Shown piece by piece: positions 18,561 through 27,642 of a stretch of 48,484 nucleotides of DNA (its first letter is position 1; every line of letters begins with the position of its first letter). The notes under the pieces were generated by a model. The model searched no databases, was not told the DNA's origin, and saw only the letters and a list, made by a program, of their open reading frames with translations. Origin of the DNA: an uncultured Alphaproteobacteria bacterium (GTDB lineage: Bacteria; Pseudomonadota; Alphaproteobacteria; HIMB59; GCA-002718135); the NCBI GenBank assembly GCA_902620285.1, contig CACNHT010000010.1, positions 1 through 48,484 on the forward strand. Direction: 5' to 3'. A program made the translations under genes and the position numbers.

Positions 18561-19325
18561 ATGTTAAATAAGACTAGTCTATTAGGCATCATCGCTGCAA
18601 CAATTGCTTTTATTGCTGTTCCAGCTTTTGCTGCCGATACCTTCCTAGGTGAAGGTGATTTTGTAGGTATTACGTTTTGGATTGTTTCAATCGGAATGTG
18701 GGCATCTACTATTTTCTTCTTTTATGAAGGAATGAGAGTTTCTGCAAAATGGAGAACTTCAATGGTAGTAGCAGGGCTAATTACTTTTATAGCGGCTGTT
18801 CACTACATGTATATGAGAGACTTTTGGGTTGCAACTGGTGAATCGCCAACAGTATACAGATATATTGATTGGATATTAACTGTTCCTCTTCAAATGGTAG
18901 AGTTCTTCTTAATTCTAGTTGCTGCTGGTGCAGCTGTTTCTAGTGGTGCTTTCTGGAGACTTCTAGTTGGTACTCTTGTAATGGTTGTTGGTGGATATCT
19001 TGGTGAAGCAGGTCATATTTCGGTATTACTTGGTTTCATTATTGGTATGATTGGTTGGGCTGTAATCATTTGGGAAATTTTCCGTGGTGAGGCAAGTCAA
19101 GCTGCTACAACTAAAGAATCAGTAACTTCTGCATTTAATGCAATGAGACTAATTGTATTAGTTGGTTGGGCAATTTATCCTCTTGGATATGTGTTTGGTT
19201 TAATGATGGGTTCAGTTGATGCTGATACTCTTAACTGGATATACAACCTAGCTGATTTTATTAATAAAATCCTATTCGGTTTAATTATCTGGAATGCTGC
19301 TGCTAAAGATTCAGCTACTGCATAG
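18561..19325 (+). CDS. Proteorhodopsin, blue-absorbing type, light-driven proton pump
   Basis: Seven-helix retinal protein, 254 aa, with a cleavable signal ending near VPAFA (residue 24). Functional residues are visible: H81 and counter-ion D103 (RYIDW), T107, carboxylate donor E114 and the retinal-binding lysine K236 (DFINKILFG). The D-T-E set marks an outward proton pump rather than a sodium (NDQ) or chloride pump. The spectral tuning position is Q111 (VPLQMVEF), as in blue-absorbing forms. It has its own leader and terminator. No carotenoid or retinal genes (crt, blh) flank it, so retinal synthesis must be encoded elsewhere or retinal acquired. Confidence 0.98.
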   Translation: MLNKTSLLGIIAATIAFIAVPAFAADTFLGEGDFVGITFWIVSIGMWASTIFFFYEGMRVSAKWRTSMVVAGLITFIAAVHYMYMRDFWVATGESPTVYRYIDWILTVPLQMVEFFLILVAAGAAVSSGAFWRLLVGTLVMVVGGYLGEAGHISVLLGFIIGMIGWAVIIWEIFRGEASQAATTKESVTSAFNAMRLIVLVGWAIYPLGYVFGLMMGSVDADTLNWIYNLADFINKILFGLIIWNAAAKDSATA

Positions 19326-19348
19326 TTAAACTTTTAAATATTATCAAA

Positions 19349-19376
19349 AAACCCTCTATAAAGAGGGTTTTTTTTA
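19349..19376 (+). terminator. Rho-independent terminator of proteorhodopsin
   Basis: Nine-bp inverted repeat AAACCCTCT / AGAGGGTTT with an ATAA loop, running into a T-tract. It lies 24 bp after the TAG stop and isolates the gene from rplM. Confidence 0.92.
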
Positions 19377-19384
19377 TTAAATTA

Positions 19385-19413
19385 TTGACTTAATTTTTCA
19401 TTATATGTATTTG
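19385..19413 (+). promoter_or_regulatory. Probable rplM-rpsI promoter
   Basis: TTGACT (five of six bases match the -35 consensus) and TATTTG are separated by 17 bp, 8 bp before the rplM start. The -10 box is poor, and an alternative TATATG lies closer. The position between a terminator and a ribosomal gene makes a promoter here very likely. Confidence 0.45.
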
Positions 19414-19421
19414 GGCACGCG

Positions 19422-19880
19422 ATGAAGACTTTTTCTTTGAAAAAAAGTGATATTAAAAAAAAATGGGTTTTAATAGATGCTAAAGATGCAGTATTAGGCA
19501 GGTTAGCTGTTATTTCAGCAAATATCCTTAGAGGTAAAAATAAACCCGAATACACACCTAATCAAGACTGTGGAGACAATCTAATTATAATCAATTCTGA
19601 TAAAATTCATCTTAAGGGCAAAAAAGCTGATAATAAAATTTATTACAGACATACAGGTTATCCTGGTGGAATAAAGGAAACAACACCAAACAAAATGAAG
19701 GTAAAAAATAAATCTGATGAAATAATTAAACTTGCAATAAAAAGGATGATCCCAAGAGGCCCTTTGGGTAAGCAGCAATTATCTAACTGCAAGATATATA
19801 GAGATGAAAATCATAAGCATGCAGCTCAGAACCCAACAATTATTGATATAGTATCAATGAATACTAAAAATAAAATTTAA
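19422..19880 (+). CDS. rplM: Ribosomal protein L13
   Basis: Large-subunit ribosomal protein, 152 aa. Family segments are [45 protein letters not shown] and the late [18 protein letters not shown]. It is followed 2 bp later by rpsI, the universal L13-S9 pair. Confidence 0.98.
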   Translation: MKTFSLKKSDIKKKWVLIDAKDAVLGRLAVISANILRGKNKPEYTPNQDCGDNLIIINSDKIHLKGKKADNKIYYRHTGYPGGIKETTPNKMKVKNKSDEIIKLAIKRMIPRGPLGKQQLSNCKIYRDENHKHAAQNPTIIDIVSMNTKNKI

Positions 19881-19882
19881 CT

Positions 19883-20311
19883 ATGGAAAATCAAGAAAAC
19901 CAAATTGAAAATATACTAGATAATAAAGAAAGAGCTTACGCTACTGGAAAAAGAAAAAATTCTATTGCAAGAGTTTGGTTAAAAAGAGGTAGTGGTGAGA
20001 TTAAAATTAATGGTAAGCCTTTAGATAAATATTTTTCAAGACCTGTTCTACAAATGATAGTTAACCAGCCCCTGGATGTAGTTAAAGCTGATAATTCATA
20101 TGAGATTATGGCTTCAGTTAAAGGTGGAGGTCTTTCTGGTCAGGCTGGTGCCATAAGGCACGGTATTAGCAAGGCATTGAGTTTATATGATCAATCAAAT
20201 AGGCCACCTCTTAAAAAAGTAGGTTTTCTTACAAGAGATCCAAGAGTTGTTGAAAGAAAAAAAGCTGGTTTAGCAAAAGCCAGAAGAAGTTACCAATTCT
20301 CTAAGAGATAA
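19883..20311 (+). CDS. rpsI: Ribosomal protein S9
   Basis: Small-subunit protein, 142 aa, whose C-terminal tail reaches the decoding centre. The conserved core starts at [16 protein letters not shown] and ends with the invariant [19 protein letters not shown]...FSKR pattern. A short acidic extension of about 17 residues precedes the core, as in other Alphaproteobacteria. Confidence 0.98.
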   Translation: MENQENQIENILDNKERAYATGKRKNSIARVWLKRGSGEIKINGKPLDKYFSRPVLQMIVNQPLDVVKADNSYEIMASVKGGGLSGQAGAIRHGISKALSLYDQSNRPPLKKVGFLTRDPRVVERKKAGLAKARRSYQFSKR

Positions 20312-20317
20312 TTTTTC

Positions 20318-21346
20318 ATGAAAAATAAGATTAGAGTAGCCGTTTTAGGCTCAACAGGCTATGTTGGAATGGAGTTAGTAAAAATTCTCTCAAATCATTC
20401 TTATGTAGATATAAATTTTCTAGGATCAGAAACTATTCATGACAGTTATCTAAATAATATTGATAATACAAAAGAATATAATCAACTTCCTTTTTTAAAA
20501 CCGAATGAAAGTTTTAGCGCTGAAGATAGTGATTATGTATTTTTAGCTTTACCTCATGCAGTATCTAACAAATATGTAAAAAAATATTTTAATAAAATTA
20601 ATATAATAGACTTATCGGCTGATTTTAGATTAGATAATTTTGAAATTTATAAAAAAAACTATGGTAACGAACATGAATGCAAAGAGTATTTAAAAAGTTT
20701 TATATATGGTCTCGCTGAAATAAATAGAGACAAAATATTTAATTCTAAAAATATAGCAATACCCGGATGCTATCCAACTTCCATTTTATTACCATTAATT
20801 CCTTTGATAAAAAATAAATTAATCAAAACCAAGAATATAATTATTGATTCTAAATCAGGTTATAGCGGGGCTGGAAAGAAATTTGATTTAAATAAAATAA
20901 AATCAAAAAATGATTATAATTTTTACAATTATAATACAAATAATCACAGACATATTGCAGAAATCGAACAAGAACTTAATAAACATAATTCAGATAATGA
21001 ATTGAAGTTCTCATTTAATCCTCACATTCTTCCTAATTTTAGAGGTATGATTTCTACAATTTATTGTGATCTCAATAATAATATTAAAAAAACTGATGTC
21101 ATAAATCTATTTAAAGAATTACAAAAAATAAATCCTTTTATAAAATATATTGATAATGATGAAATTCTTGATTTTTTTTCTATTCAAAATTCTAATTATT
21201 GTAAAATAAAAATTTTTGATCATTATAGTGAAGAAAAACTAATTATAGTTAGTGCAATAGATAACTTAATCAAAGGTGCTGCAGGTCAAGCAGTACAATG
21301 TTTTAATATATCAGAAAATATTGAAGAAACAGTATCTTTATTATGA
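20318..21346 (+). CDS. argC: N-acetyl-gamma-glutamyl-phosphate reductase
   Basis: NADPH-dependent reductase of arginine synthesis, 342 aa. It shows the nucleotide motif VAVLGSTGYVGMELVKIL, LPHAVSN, the catalytic cysteine C151 in AIPGCYPTSILL, and DSKSGYSGAGKK followed by NNHRHIAEIEQEL. It starts 6 bp after rpsI and overlaps the next small gene by 4 bp, so it belongs to the ribosomal-protein transcription unit. Confidence 0.97.
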   Translation: MKNKIRVAVLGSTGYVGMELVKILSNHSYVDINFLGSETIHDSYLNNIDNTKEYNQLPFLKPNESFSAEDSDYVFLALPHAVSNKYVKKYFNKINIIDLSADFRLDNFEIYKKNYGNEHECKEYLKSFIYGLAEINRDKIFNSKNIAIPGCYPTSILLPLIPLIKNKLIKTKNIIIDSKSGYSGAGKKFDLNKIKSKNDYNFYNYNTNNHRHIAEIEQELNKHNSDNELKFSFNPHILPNFRGMISTIYCDLNNNIKKTDVINLFKELQKINPFIKYIDNDEILDFFSIQNSNYCKIKIFDHYSEEKLIIVSAIDNLIKGAAGQAVQCFNISENIEETVSLL

Positions 21347-21528
21347 ATAAATATTTTATAATTTTTTTTCTATTTTTTTCTATAATTTCTTGCGGATATC
21401 CAGATATTGATAATGTCCCAAATTTTAAAGATACTAAATTAAATGATGAAGAATTATTAGAATATTGTACTATTTCTAATACTGATAAAAAAGATATAGA
21501 TAAATGTATTAATGATTATAAAAGCTAA
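21343..21528 (+). CDS. Small predicted lipoprotein of unknown function
   Basis: A 61-aa ORF overlapping argC by 4 bp and ending 8 bp before hom. A hydrophobic N terminus ends in IISC with a lipidation cysteine at 17. The mature part is acidic and Asp/Lys-rich and contains two further cysteines (C42, C55) 13 residues apart that could form a disulfide. I do not recognise the family. The overlap and the clear lipobox support it as a real gene. Confidence 0.65.
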   Translation: MNKYFIIFFLFFSIISCGYPDIDNVPNFKDTKLNDEELLEYCTISNTDKKDIDKCINDYKS

Positions 21529-21536
21529 ATATTGTT

Positions 21537-22835
21537 ATGAATAAGCTTAATATTGGTATAGCTGGATTAGGAAATGTTGGTTCAGCACTAGTTGAAACAT
21601 TAGAAGAAAATAAAAATTATTTCTTTGATAAAACGGATATAGAATTGGACATAGTTGGAATATCTGCAAGAACAAAAAATAAAAAAAGGAATTTTAATAT
21701 ATCAAATTATACTTGGTATGATGACCCAAGAGAAATGTCTAAAGATAATAATTGTAACGTAATTGTTGAATTAATTGGTGAAGAAAAAGGAATTAGCTAT
21801 GAAATAATTGAGACAGCATTAAAAAATAAAAAACATGTTGTAACAGGGAATAAAGCTTTAATAGCTAATCATGGAAAAGAATTATTTGAATTAGCTAATA
21901 GACACTCACTAGCCTTATCATATGAGGCTGCTGTTGCAGGCGGTATTCCAATCATAAAAACAATAAAAAATTCCATTAGTTTAGATAGAATAAATAAAAT
22001 TTCAGGAATTCTAAATGGAACTACAAATTATATTTTAACAAAAATGCAACAAGATAATTTATCATTTGATGAAGTTCTTAAAATTGCTAAAGACAAAGGA
22101 TTTACTTCCGATCAGGAATCAAAATTAGACATTGGTGGATATGATGCAGCACACAAGCTAACAATATTATCAACTCTATGTTTTAAATCCAATTTAAAAT
22201 TTAATAATAATCATATTGAAGGAATATCTAATATTAAAATTGAAGATATTAATTTTGCTGAAAAATTAGGGTATAAAATAAAATTAATATCTGAAGCTTG
22301 CATAATTGAAGGAAAAATTTCAAATTTTACTTCACCAAAATTAGTTTCAATGAACAATCCCTTAGCAAGAGTTGATAATGCTCTTAATGCGATTAATATT
22401 GAAACTATACATCTAGAAAATTTATTTTTAGAGGGTGAAGGAGCAGGGGGTAAGCCAACTGCCAGCTCTGTCTTGTCTGATTTATATGATATATCTCAGA
22501 ATGAAAAATTTGATAATTTAGGTTTTAAAATTGATAAGTTAAAAAGCTTTGAAAAATATTCAGCAGAAAATATAATTAATAGTTATTACCTAAGAATAAT
22601 GACAGAAGACAAACCTGGCGTTCTCTCATCAATTACTAATTATTTTAGTGATTTTGATATATCAGTTAAAAAAATACTTCAACTTCCCGAGAGTTCTGAA
22701 GCAGATAAACCTATACCTATTATAATAACTACTCATAATATTCAGAAAGAAAAATTAAGTAATGTAATTAATAAAATTGAGGGTTTAGAATTTGTAAAAG
22801 AAAAAATTACTGTTCTTGCTATTCAAGATAATTAA
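21537..22835 (+). CDS. hom: Homoserine dehydrogenase
   Basis: Reduces aspartate semialdehyde to homoserine, the branch point to threonine and methionine. It is 432 aa with the NAD(P) motif IGIAGLGNVGSALVE, VTGNKALIA, the YEAAVAGGIPIIK and SGILNGTTNYIL catalytic segments, and KLDIGGYDAAHKL. A C-terminal ACT domain (RIMTEDKPGVLSSITNYF) suggests threonine feedback. It lies 5 bp upstream of recJ. Confidence 0.97.
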   Translation: MNKLNIGIAGLGNVGSALVETLEENKNYFFDKTDIELDIVGISARTKNKKRNFNISNYTWYDDPREMSKDNNCNVIVELIGEEKGISYEIIETALKNKKHVVTGNKALIANHGKELFELANRHSLALSYEAAVAGGIPIIKTIKNSISLDRINKISGILNGTTNYILTKMQQDNLSFDEVLKIAKDKGFTSDQESKLDIGGYDAAHKLTILSTLCFKSNLKFNNNHIEGISNIKIEDINFAEKLGYKIKLISEACIIEGKISNFTSPKLVSMNNPLARVDNALNAINIETIHLENLFLEGEGAGGKPTASSVLSDLYDISQNEKFDNLGFKIDKLKSFEKYSAENIINSYYLRIMTEDKPGVLSSITNYFSDFDISVKKILQLPESSEADKPIPIIITTHNIQKEKLSNVINKIEGLEFVKEKITVLAIQDN

Positions 22836-22840
22836 TTAAT

Positions 22841-24586
22841 GTGAATATTGAAAAATCATTATCCGATAAATTTTGGGAAGAAAAGCAAATAGACTTTAAG
22901 CACATACAAGTTCTTTCACAAAAAAAATCAATATCTGAAATTTTTTCAAAACTTCTAATTTCAAGAGGTGTCTTCGAAGATAATTATGATAACTATATAA
23001 ATCCCAATCTTTTAAATAATCTTCCGGATCCTTTTGAACTTAAAGATATGAAAAAAGGAATTGAAAGATGTATTGAGGCTTTAAAAAATAATGAAAAGAT
23101 TGGAATAATCGCTGATTATGATGTTGATGGATCTACTTCTGCTTCAATTTTATATAAATTTTTAAATAATTTTACCAATAATATTGTTTGTAAAATTCCG
23201 CATAGATTATTGGAGGGTTATGGTCCAAATGTTAGGCTTATGAATGAAATGCTTAATGAAAAAGTTACACTATTGTTTACACTGGATTGTGGTACATCAG
23301 CATTTAACTCGATTGATTTGCCAAATTACAAAGATATTGAAGTTATAGTTATAGATCATCATTTAAGTGAATTTAAACTACCAAAAGTTCATTCGGTAAT
23401 TAATCCAAATAGATTTGATGAAAACAATGATTATAAAGACTTTGCTGCAGTAGCAGTAACTTTTCTTTTTTTAATGGGTTTAAGAAAGCAAATTAGAGAA
23501 TTAAAATTATTTCCAAATATAAAAGAACCAAATTTGATGTCATATTTAGATTTAGTTGCTGTTGGAACAATTTGCGATATTGTTAATATTAATAATTACA
23601 ATAGATCAATTGTCAGTAAAGGTTTGGAGCTCATTAAAAGTCGCAAAAATAAATCAATAACTAAAATATTAGATAACTCTAATATCAATCATGAACCTTT
23701 AGCTAAAGATATTGGTTTTGTCTTAGGACCGCAAATTAATGCTGCGAGTAGAATTGATGACTCTTCTTTATCCTCCAGACTTCTGATATCAAATGATGAT
23801 TCTGAAATAGAAACTATTTCTAGAAAATTATTTTTAATTAATGAAAAAAGAAAATTAATTGAACAAAATATATTCAATGAAGCAATTGAGCAAATAAAAG
23901 ATCAAGAAAATAAAAAATTTATCATTGTTTTTAAAGAGAATTGGCATCAAGGTGTTCTAGGTATAGTTGCCAGTAAAATAGTAGCTCTCTATAACAAGCC
24001 AACATTTGTATTTTCTTTTATTAATAATATTGGATCAGGCTCAGGCAGATCTATAGATCAAATTGATATTGGAAGTATTGTCCTTGAGCTTAAGGCTAAT
24101 GATTTAATAGAAGATGGTGGTGGTCATAAAATGGCAGTAGGTTTAAAAATAAATAAAAAAAAATTGGATAAAATAGATAAATTCTTAGTTAAAAAATTTG
24201 ATTCATACCACGATAATTTTTTCGAAAAAAAAATATTTTATGACAGTGAAATTTCTGTGAATCAAATAAACAAAGATTTTTTAGATAATTTAGAATTATT
24301 AGAACCTCATGGCAAAGGTAATGAAGAGCCTCAATTTTTAATTAAAGATATAGTAATTGATCAGGTAAAAAATTTAAAAAATAAACATATTTTGATTTTT
24401 TTTAAAAATGATTTAGGCGAAAATTTAAAAGGCATATCATTCAACACTATGAATACCCTAATTGGTGATTATCTTATGAAGTTTAATAAATTTAAATTTC
24501 ATATTTTGTGTTCTATTAAAAAAGATAACTTCTCAAGTAGTCAGATGCCTCAAATACTGATCCATGACGTGAAAGTATTCAATTAA
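22841..24586 (+). CDS. recJ: Single-stranded-DNA-specific exonuclease RecJ
   Basis: 5'-3' exonuclease of recombination and mismatch repair, 581 aa, starting at GTG. DHH-family metal motifs are present: IIADYDVDGSTSAS, LDCGTSA, IDHHLSE (D172-H173-H174) and NAASRIDDSSL. The DHHA1 domain carries GSGSGRS and DGGGHKMAVG, and a C-terminal OB segment has LLEPHGKGNEEPQF. The hom-recJ order is common in Alphaproteobacteria. A tRNA gene follows 44 bp downstream. Confidence 0.96.
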   Translation: MNIEKSLSDKFWEEKQIDFKHIQVLSQKKSISEIFSKLLISRGVFEDNYDNYINPNLLNNLPDPFELKDMKKGIERCIEALKNNEKIGIIADYDVDGSTSASILYKFLNNFTNNIVCKIPHRLLEGYGPNVRLMNEMLNEKVTLLFTLDCGTSAFNSIDLPNYKDIEVIVIDHHLSEFKLPKVHSVINPNRFDENNDYKDFAAVAVTFLFLMGLRKQIRELKLFPNIKEPNLMSYLDLVAVGTICDIVNINNYNRSIVSKGLELIKSRKNKSITKILDNSNINHEPLAKDIGFVLGPQINAASRIDDSSLSSRLLISNDDSEIETISRKLFLINEKRKLIEQNIFNEAIEQIKDQENKKFIIVFKENWHQGVLGIVASKIVALYNKPTFVFSFINNIGSGSGRSIDQIDIGSIVLELKANDLIEDGGGHKMAVGLKINKKKLDKIDKFLVKKFDSYHDNFFEKKIFYDSEISVNQINKDFLDNLELLEPHGKGNEEPQFLIKDIVIDQVKNLKNKHILIFFKNDLGENLKGISFNTMNTLIGDYLMKFNKFKFHILCSIKKDNFSSSQMPQILIHDVKVFN

Positions 24587-24591
24587 ATAAT

Positions 24592-24620
24592 TTGAAAAAA
24601 ATCAAAATATCTACTATATA
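24592..24620 (+). promoter_or_regulatory. Promoter of tRNA-Glu
   Basis: TTGAAA (24592-24597), a 17-bp spacer and TATATA (24615-24620), placing the start of transcription a few bases before the tRNA at 24631. Good boxes and ideal spacing. Confidence 0.65.
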
Positions 24621-24630
24621 CCAATCACGT

Positions 24631-24705
24631 GTCCCCTTCGTCTATCGGTTAGGACATCAGGTTTTCATCCTGAAAAGAGGAGTTCGACTCTCCTAGGGGA
24701 TGCCA
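24631..24705 (+). tRNA. tRNA-Glu (anticodon TTC)
   Basis: A 75-nt cloverleaf with encoded CCA. The acceptor stem GTCCCCT pairs with AGGGGAT (first pair G-U), the anticodon loop is TTTTCAT between TCAGG and CCTGA, and the T-arm is GAGGAGTTCGACTCTCC. The stop codon of the convergent quinone oxidoreductase gene is only 5 bp past the CCA end. Confidence 0.97.
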
Positions 24706-24710
24706 CTAAT

Positions 24711-25697
24711 TTAAGGGCATAGAATTATTGACCCTACCGAATTCCTTGATTGAATTAACTCGTGAGCTTGACTAGCTTCAGATAATTTAAATTTTTTGAA
24801 TATATTAGGCTTAATTTCTTTATTTTTAATTTTTGAAAATAATTTGTTACTGCACTTCATTAATTCTTCTGAATTACGAATATAATGCATTAATGTTGGT
24901 CTAGTATAATATAAACTTTTAGGATTAAATGTACTATGAAGATTGACATCATTTACCATTCCAGATGATTGTCCGAAAGATACCATTAGTCCTCTAAATT
25001 TTAGACATTTTAATGATATATCAAATGTATCTTTACCAACTCCATCATAAACAACATTTACTCCTTCATTGTTTGTCAATTTTAAAACACTACTATGAAC
25101 ATCATTTTGTTTATAATTAACAGTGAATTCACATCCGTTTTGTTTTGCTAAAGATGCCTTTTCATCTGTACTAACAGTACCAATCATTTTAGCTCCTATG
25201 GATTTGGCCCATTGACTAGCAATTAAGCCAACACCTCCTGCAGCTGCATGAAATAAAAAAACTTCATCTTTTTGTAATTTGTACAATCTTTCAAAAAGGT
25301 ATTCTACGGTCATTCCCTGCAATAATATTGAAGCAGCTTCATCATTTGAAATATATTCTGGTAATTTTACAACTCTTCGGGCATCAAAATCTCTAACTTC
25401 GCAATAAGCGCCAATTGGAGGGCTAAAGGAGTAAGCTACTCTATCACCAACTTTTAAGTTTGATACATTATCTCCAATTTCTATAACATCTCCTGCTGCT
25501 TCTACTCCTAAACAAAAAGGGATTTCTACAGGTAGCGGGTATATGCCTGTTCTATGATACGTATCGATGTAGTTAATACCAATTGAAGTTTGTTTAATTC
25601 TAACCATATTTTCTTCAACATTTTTATGTAAGTTATAGTTTTCATATTTTAAAACTTCTGGACCACCTAGTTTACTGACTACAACTCTATTTGGCAT
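24711..25697 (-). CDS. Quinone oxidoreductase (zinc-free MDR family)
   Basis: NADPH-dependent quinone or enal reductase of the medium-chain dehydrogenase family, 328 aa. The N-terminal GroES-like domain includes GINYIDTYHRTGIYP and LGVEAAGDVIEIG. The Rossmann domain has the HAAAGGVGLIASQWAKSIGA motif and VYDGVGKDTFD. The zinc ligands of alcohol dehydrogenases are absent, as in Qor. It overlaps the end of the upstream acetoacetyl-CoA synthetase gene by 11 bp and so closes the irr operon. Its true substrate is unknown. Confidence 0.9.
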   Translation of the reverse strand: MPNRVVVSKLGGPEVLKYENYNLHKNVEENMVRIKQTSIGINYIDTYHRTGIYPLPVEIPFCLGVEAAGDVIEIGDNVSNLKVGDRVAYSFSPPIGAYCEVRDFDARRVVKLPEYISNDEAASILLQGMTVEYLFERLYKLQKDEVFLFHAAAGGVGLIASQWAKSIGAKMIGTVSTDEKASLAKQNGCEFTVNYKQNDVHSSVLKLTNNEGVNVVYDGVGKDTFDISLKCLKFRGLMVSFGQSSGMVNDVNLHSTFNPKSLYYTRPTLMHYIRNSEELMKCSNKLFSKIKNKEIKPNIFKKFKLSEASQAHELIQSRNSVGSIILCP

Positions 25698-27636
25698 AAT
25701 TATTCTTTAAGTTTTTATATACTAATTTGAATTCTTTTAAACATTCTGGATTAGCCAATGCTTCTTCATTTTCAATACTTTCACCATTAATTAATTTTTT
25801 AATTAAAAGTTCAACTATTTTACCACTTCTAGTTCTTGGTATTTCACTTATAGCATATATTTGTGAGGGAATATGCCTGTAAGAAAGATTAATTTTTATT
25901 TCATCTATTATTTTAGACCTTAAATTTTCATTAAATTCAAAATTTTTATTCAAAACAACAAATAATATAATTTGTGTATCATTTTTTAACTTATATTCCA
26001 CTGCAACTGCTTCCTGAACTTCTGTAATATTTTCAATTACTCTATAAATTTCTGCAGTACCTATTCTTACTCCTCCAGAATTTAGAGTTGCATCTGATCG
26101 GCCATAAATTACATAACCGCCATTTATAGTTTTTTCAATATAATCTCCATGATACCAAATGTTTTCATATTTACTAAAATAAGAATTAAAATATTTTTTA
26201 TTATCATGATCGTTCCAAAAATATAAAGGCATTGATGGAAAAGAAGATTTACATACTAATTCTCCTTTTTGATTTTCAATTGAATTTCCTTTTTCATCAA
26301 ATACATCAACATCCATTCCAAGAGCTTTACACTGAATTTCACCACTATAGACATCCATTAACGGATTACCGGTAACAAAACACGAAACTAAATCAGTACC
26401 ACCACTTATAGATTCAAGATGGATATTTGATTTGATGTTTTCATAAACGTATTCAAATGATTCATTAACCAAAGGAGATCCTGTTGAAGCTAGTGTATTT
26501 AAACTATTTAATTTAAAACTTTCTTTAACTTTAATTTTATTATTTTTTAAAGTATCTAAATATTTTGCACCAGTACCAAAAAAATTAATGCCTTCTTCTT
26601 CTGCTATTTCAAAAAGATGTTTATTATCGGGAATAAAAGGGGATCCATCATATAAAATTATTGTTGCTTTTGACGCCAAAGCAGAAACTAACCAATTCCA
26701 CATCATCCACCCACAAGTAGTAAAATAAAACACTCTATCTTTTTCATTAATATCACAATGTAGTACATGTTCTTTTTTATGTTGTATTAATGCTCCGCCA
26801 GAACTGTGAACAATACATTTTGGTACTCCAGTAGTTCCACTCGAATAAAGAATATACAGTGGATGATTAAAATTAAACTTTTCAAATTTACTATAAGCAA
26901 TTTCTTGTTGTAAAATCTTACACAAATTATCGTATTCAAAATCTAATTGATAATCTTTTTCATTAAATTCATATGGTATTAAAATAATTTTTTCTATACT
27001 TGGGATATTATATAGAACATCTTTTATAATTTTTGTCGTATCAATTTTTTTATTGTTGTAAAAATAATAATCTGAAAATAATAATACTTTTGGTTCAATT
27101 TGTTTAAATCTATCTATAATTGCTTTTTTACCAAAATCTGATGAACATGATGACCAAATAGCACCTAATTGTGCTGTAGATAAAAATGAAATTACAGTTT
27201 CAGGTATATTAGGAAGTATAGCAGCTATCCTATCATTTTTTTCGATGTTATTTTTTTTTAAATAATTTGCAAATTTCAAAACTGCACTTTTAAGCTCTCT
27301 CCAAGAGTAATTTCTTTTAATTTTTTTTTCAGAGTGAAATATTATTGCATCATCATCATCATCTCTTGTTAAACAATTTTCAGCATAATTTATCTTACAT
27401 TCATCAAAAAATTTATTATTAGTAAATTCAGGTGCTGATTTAAAAATTTTACCTTTTTTTTCACCAACAAAATTTGTGAAATCCCATACATTAGTCCAAA
27501 ATTCATTTTTATGTTTTATGCTCCAATTATGCAAGTCACCATAATTTTTTATATGTAAACTTTTATCTAGTTGATTAATAAACTTGTGGAGGTTTGTTTT
27601 TTTATTACTTGGAGACCACAACTTTATGTTGTGCAT
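25687..27636 (-). CDS. Acetoacetyl-CoA synthetase
   Basis: Activates acetoacetate to acetoacetyl-CoA with ATP, letting the cell use ketone bodies or recover acetoacetate. It is 649 aa. The N-terminal LWSPSNKK and LHNWSIKHKNEFW blocks are characteristic of this subgroup rather than acetyl-CoA synthetase. The AMP-binding motif LYSSGTTGVPKCIVHSSGG, WYHGDYIE, GRSDATLNSGGVRIG and the catalytic lysine in RTRSGKIVE are all present. It starts 6 bp after the irr stop and overlaps the next gene, so the three are co-transcribed. Confidence 0.93.
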   Translation of the reverse strand: MHNIKLWSPSNKKTNLHKFINQLDKSLHIKNYGDLHNWSIKHKNEFWTNVWDFTNFVGEKKGKIFKSAPEFTNNKFFDECKINYAENCLTRDDDDDAIIFHSEKKIKRNYSWRELKSAVLKFANYLKKNNIEKNDRIAAILPNIPETVISFLSTAQLGAIWSSCSSDFGKKAIIDRFKQIEPKVLLFSDYYFYNNKKIDTTKIIKDVLYNIPSIEKIILIPYEFNEKDYQLDFEYDNLCKILQQEIAYSKFEKFNFNHPLYILYSSGTTGVPKCIVHSSGGALIQHKKEHVLHCDINEKDRVFYFTTCGWMMWNWLVSALASKATIILYDGSPFIPDNKHLFEIAEEEGINFFGTGAKYLDTLKNNKIKVKESFKLNSLNTLASTGSPLVNESFEYVYENIKSNIHLESISGGTDLVSCFVTGNPLMDVYSGEIQCKALGMDVDVFDEKGNSIENQKGELVCKSSFPSMPLYFWNDHDNKKYFNSYFSKYENIWYHGDYIEKTINGGYVIYGRSDATLNSGGVRIGTAEIYRVIENITEVQEAVAVEYKLKNDTQIILFVVLNKNFEFNENLRSKIIDEIKINLSYRHIPSQIYAISEIPRTRSGKIVELLIKKLINGESIENEEALANPECLKEFKLVYKNLKNNYAK

Positions 27637-27642
27637 AACAAT

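Noticed and set aside
18561-19325. Sodium- or chloride-pumping rhodopsin
   Set aside because: The key positions are D103, T107 and E114, typical of proton pumps, not the NDQ or chloride-type motifs.
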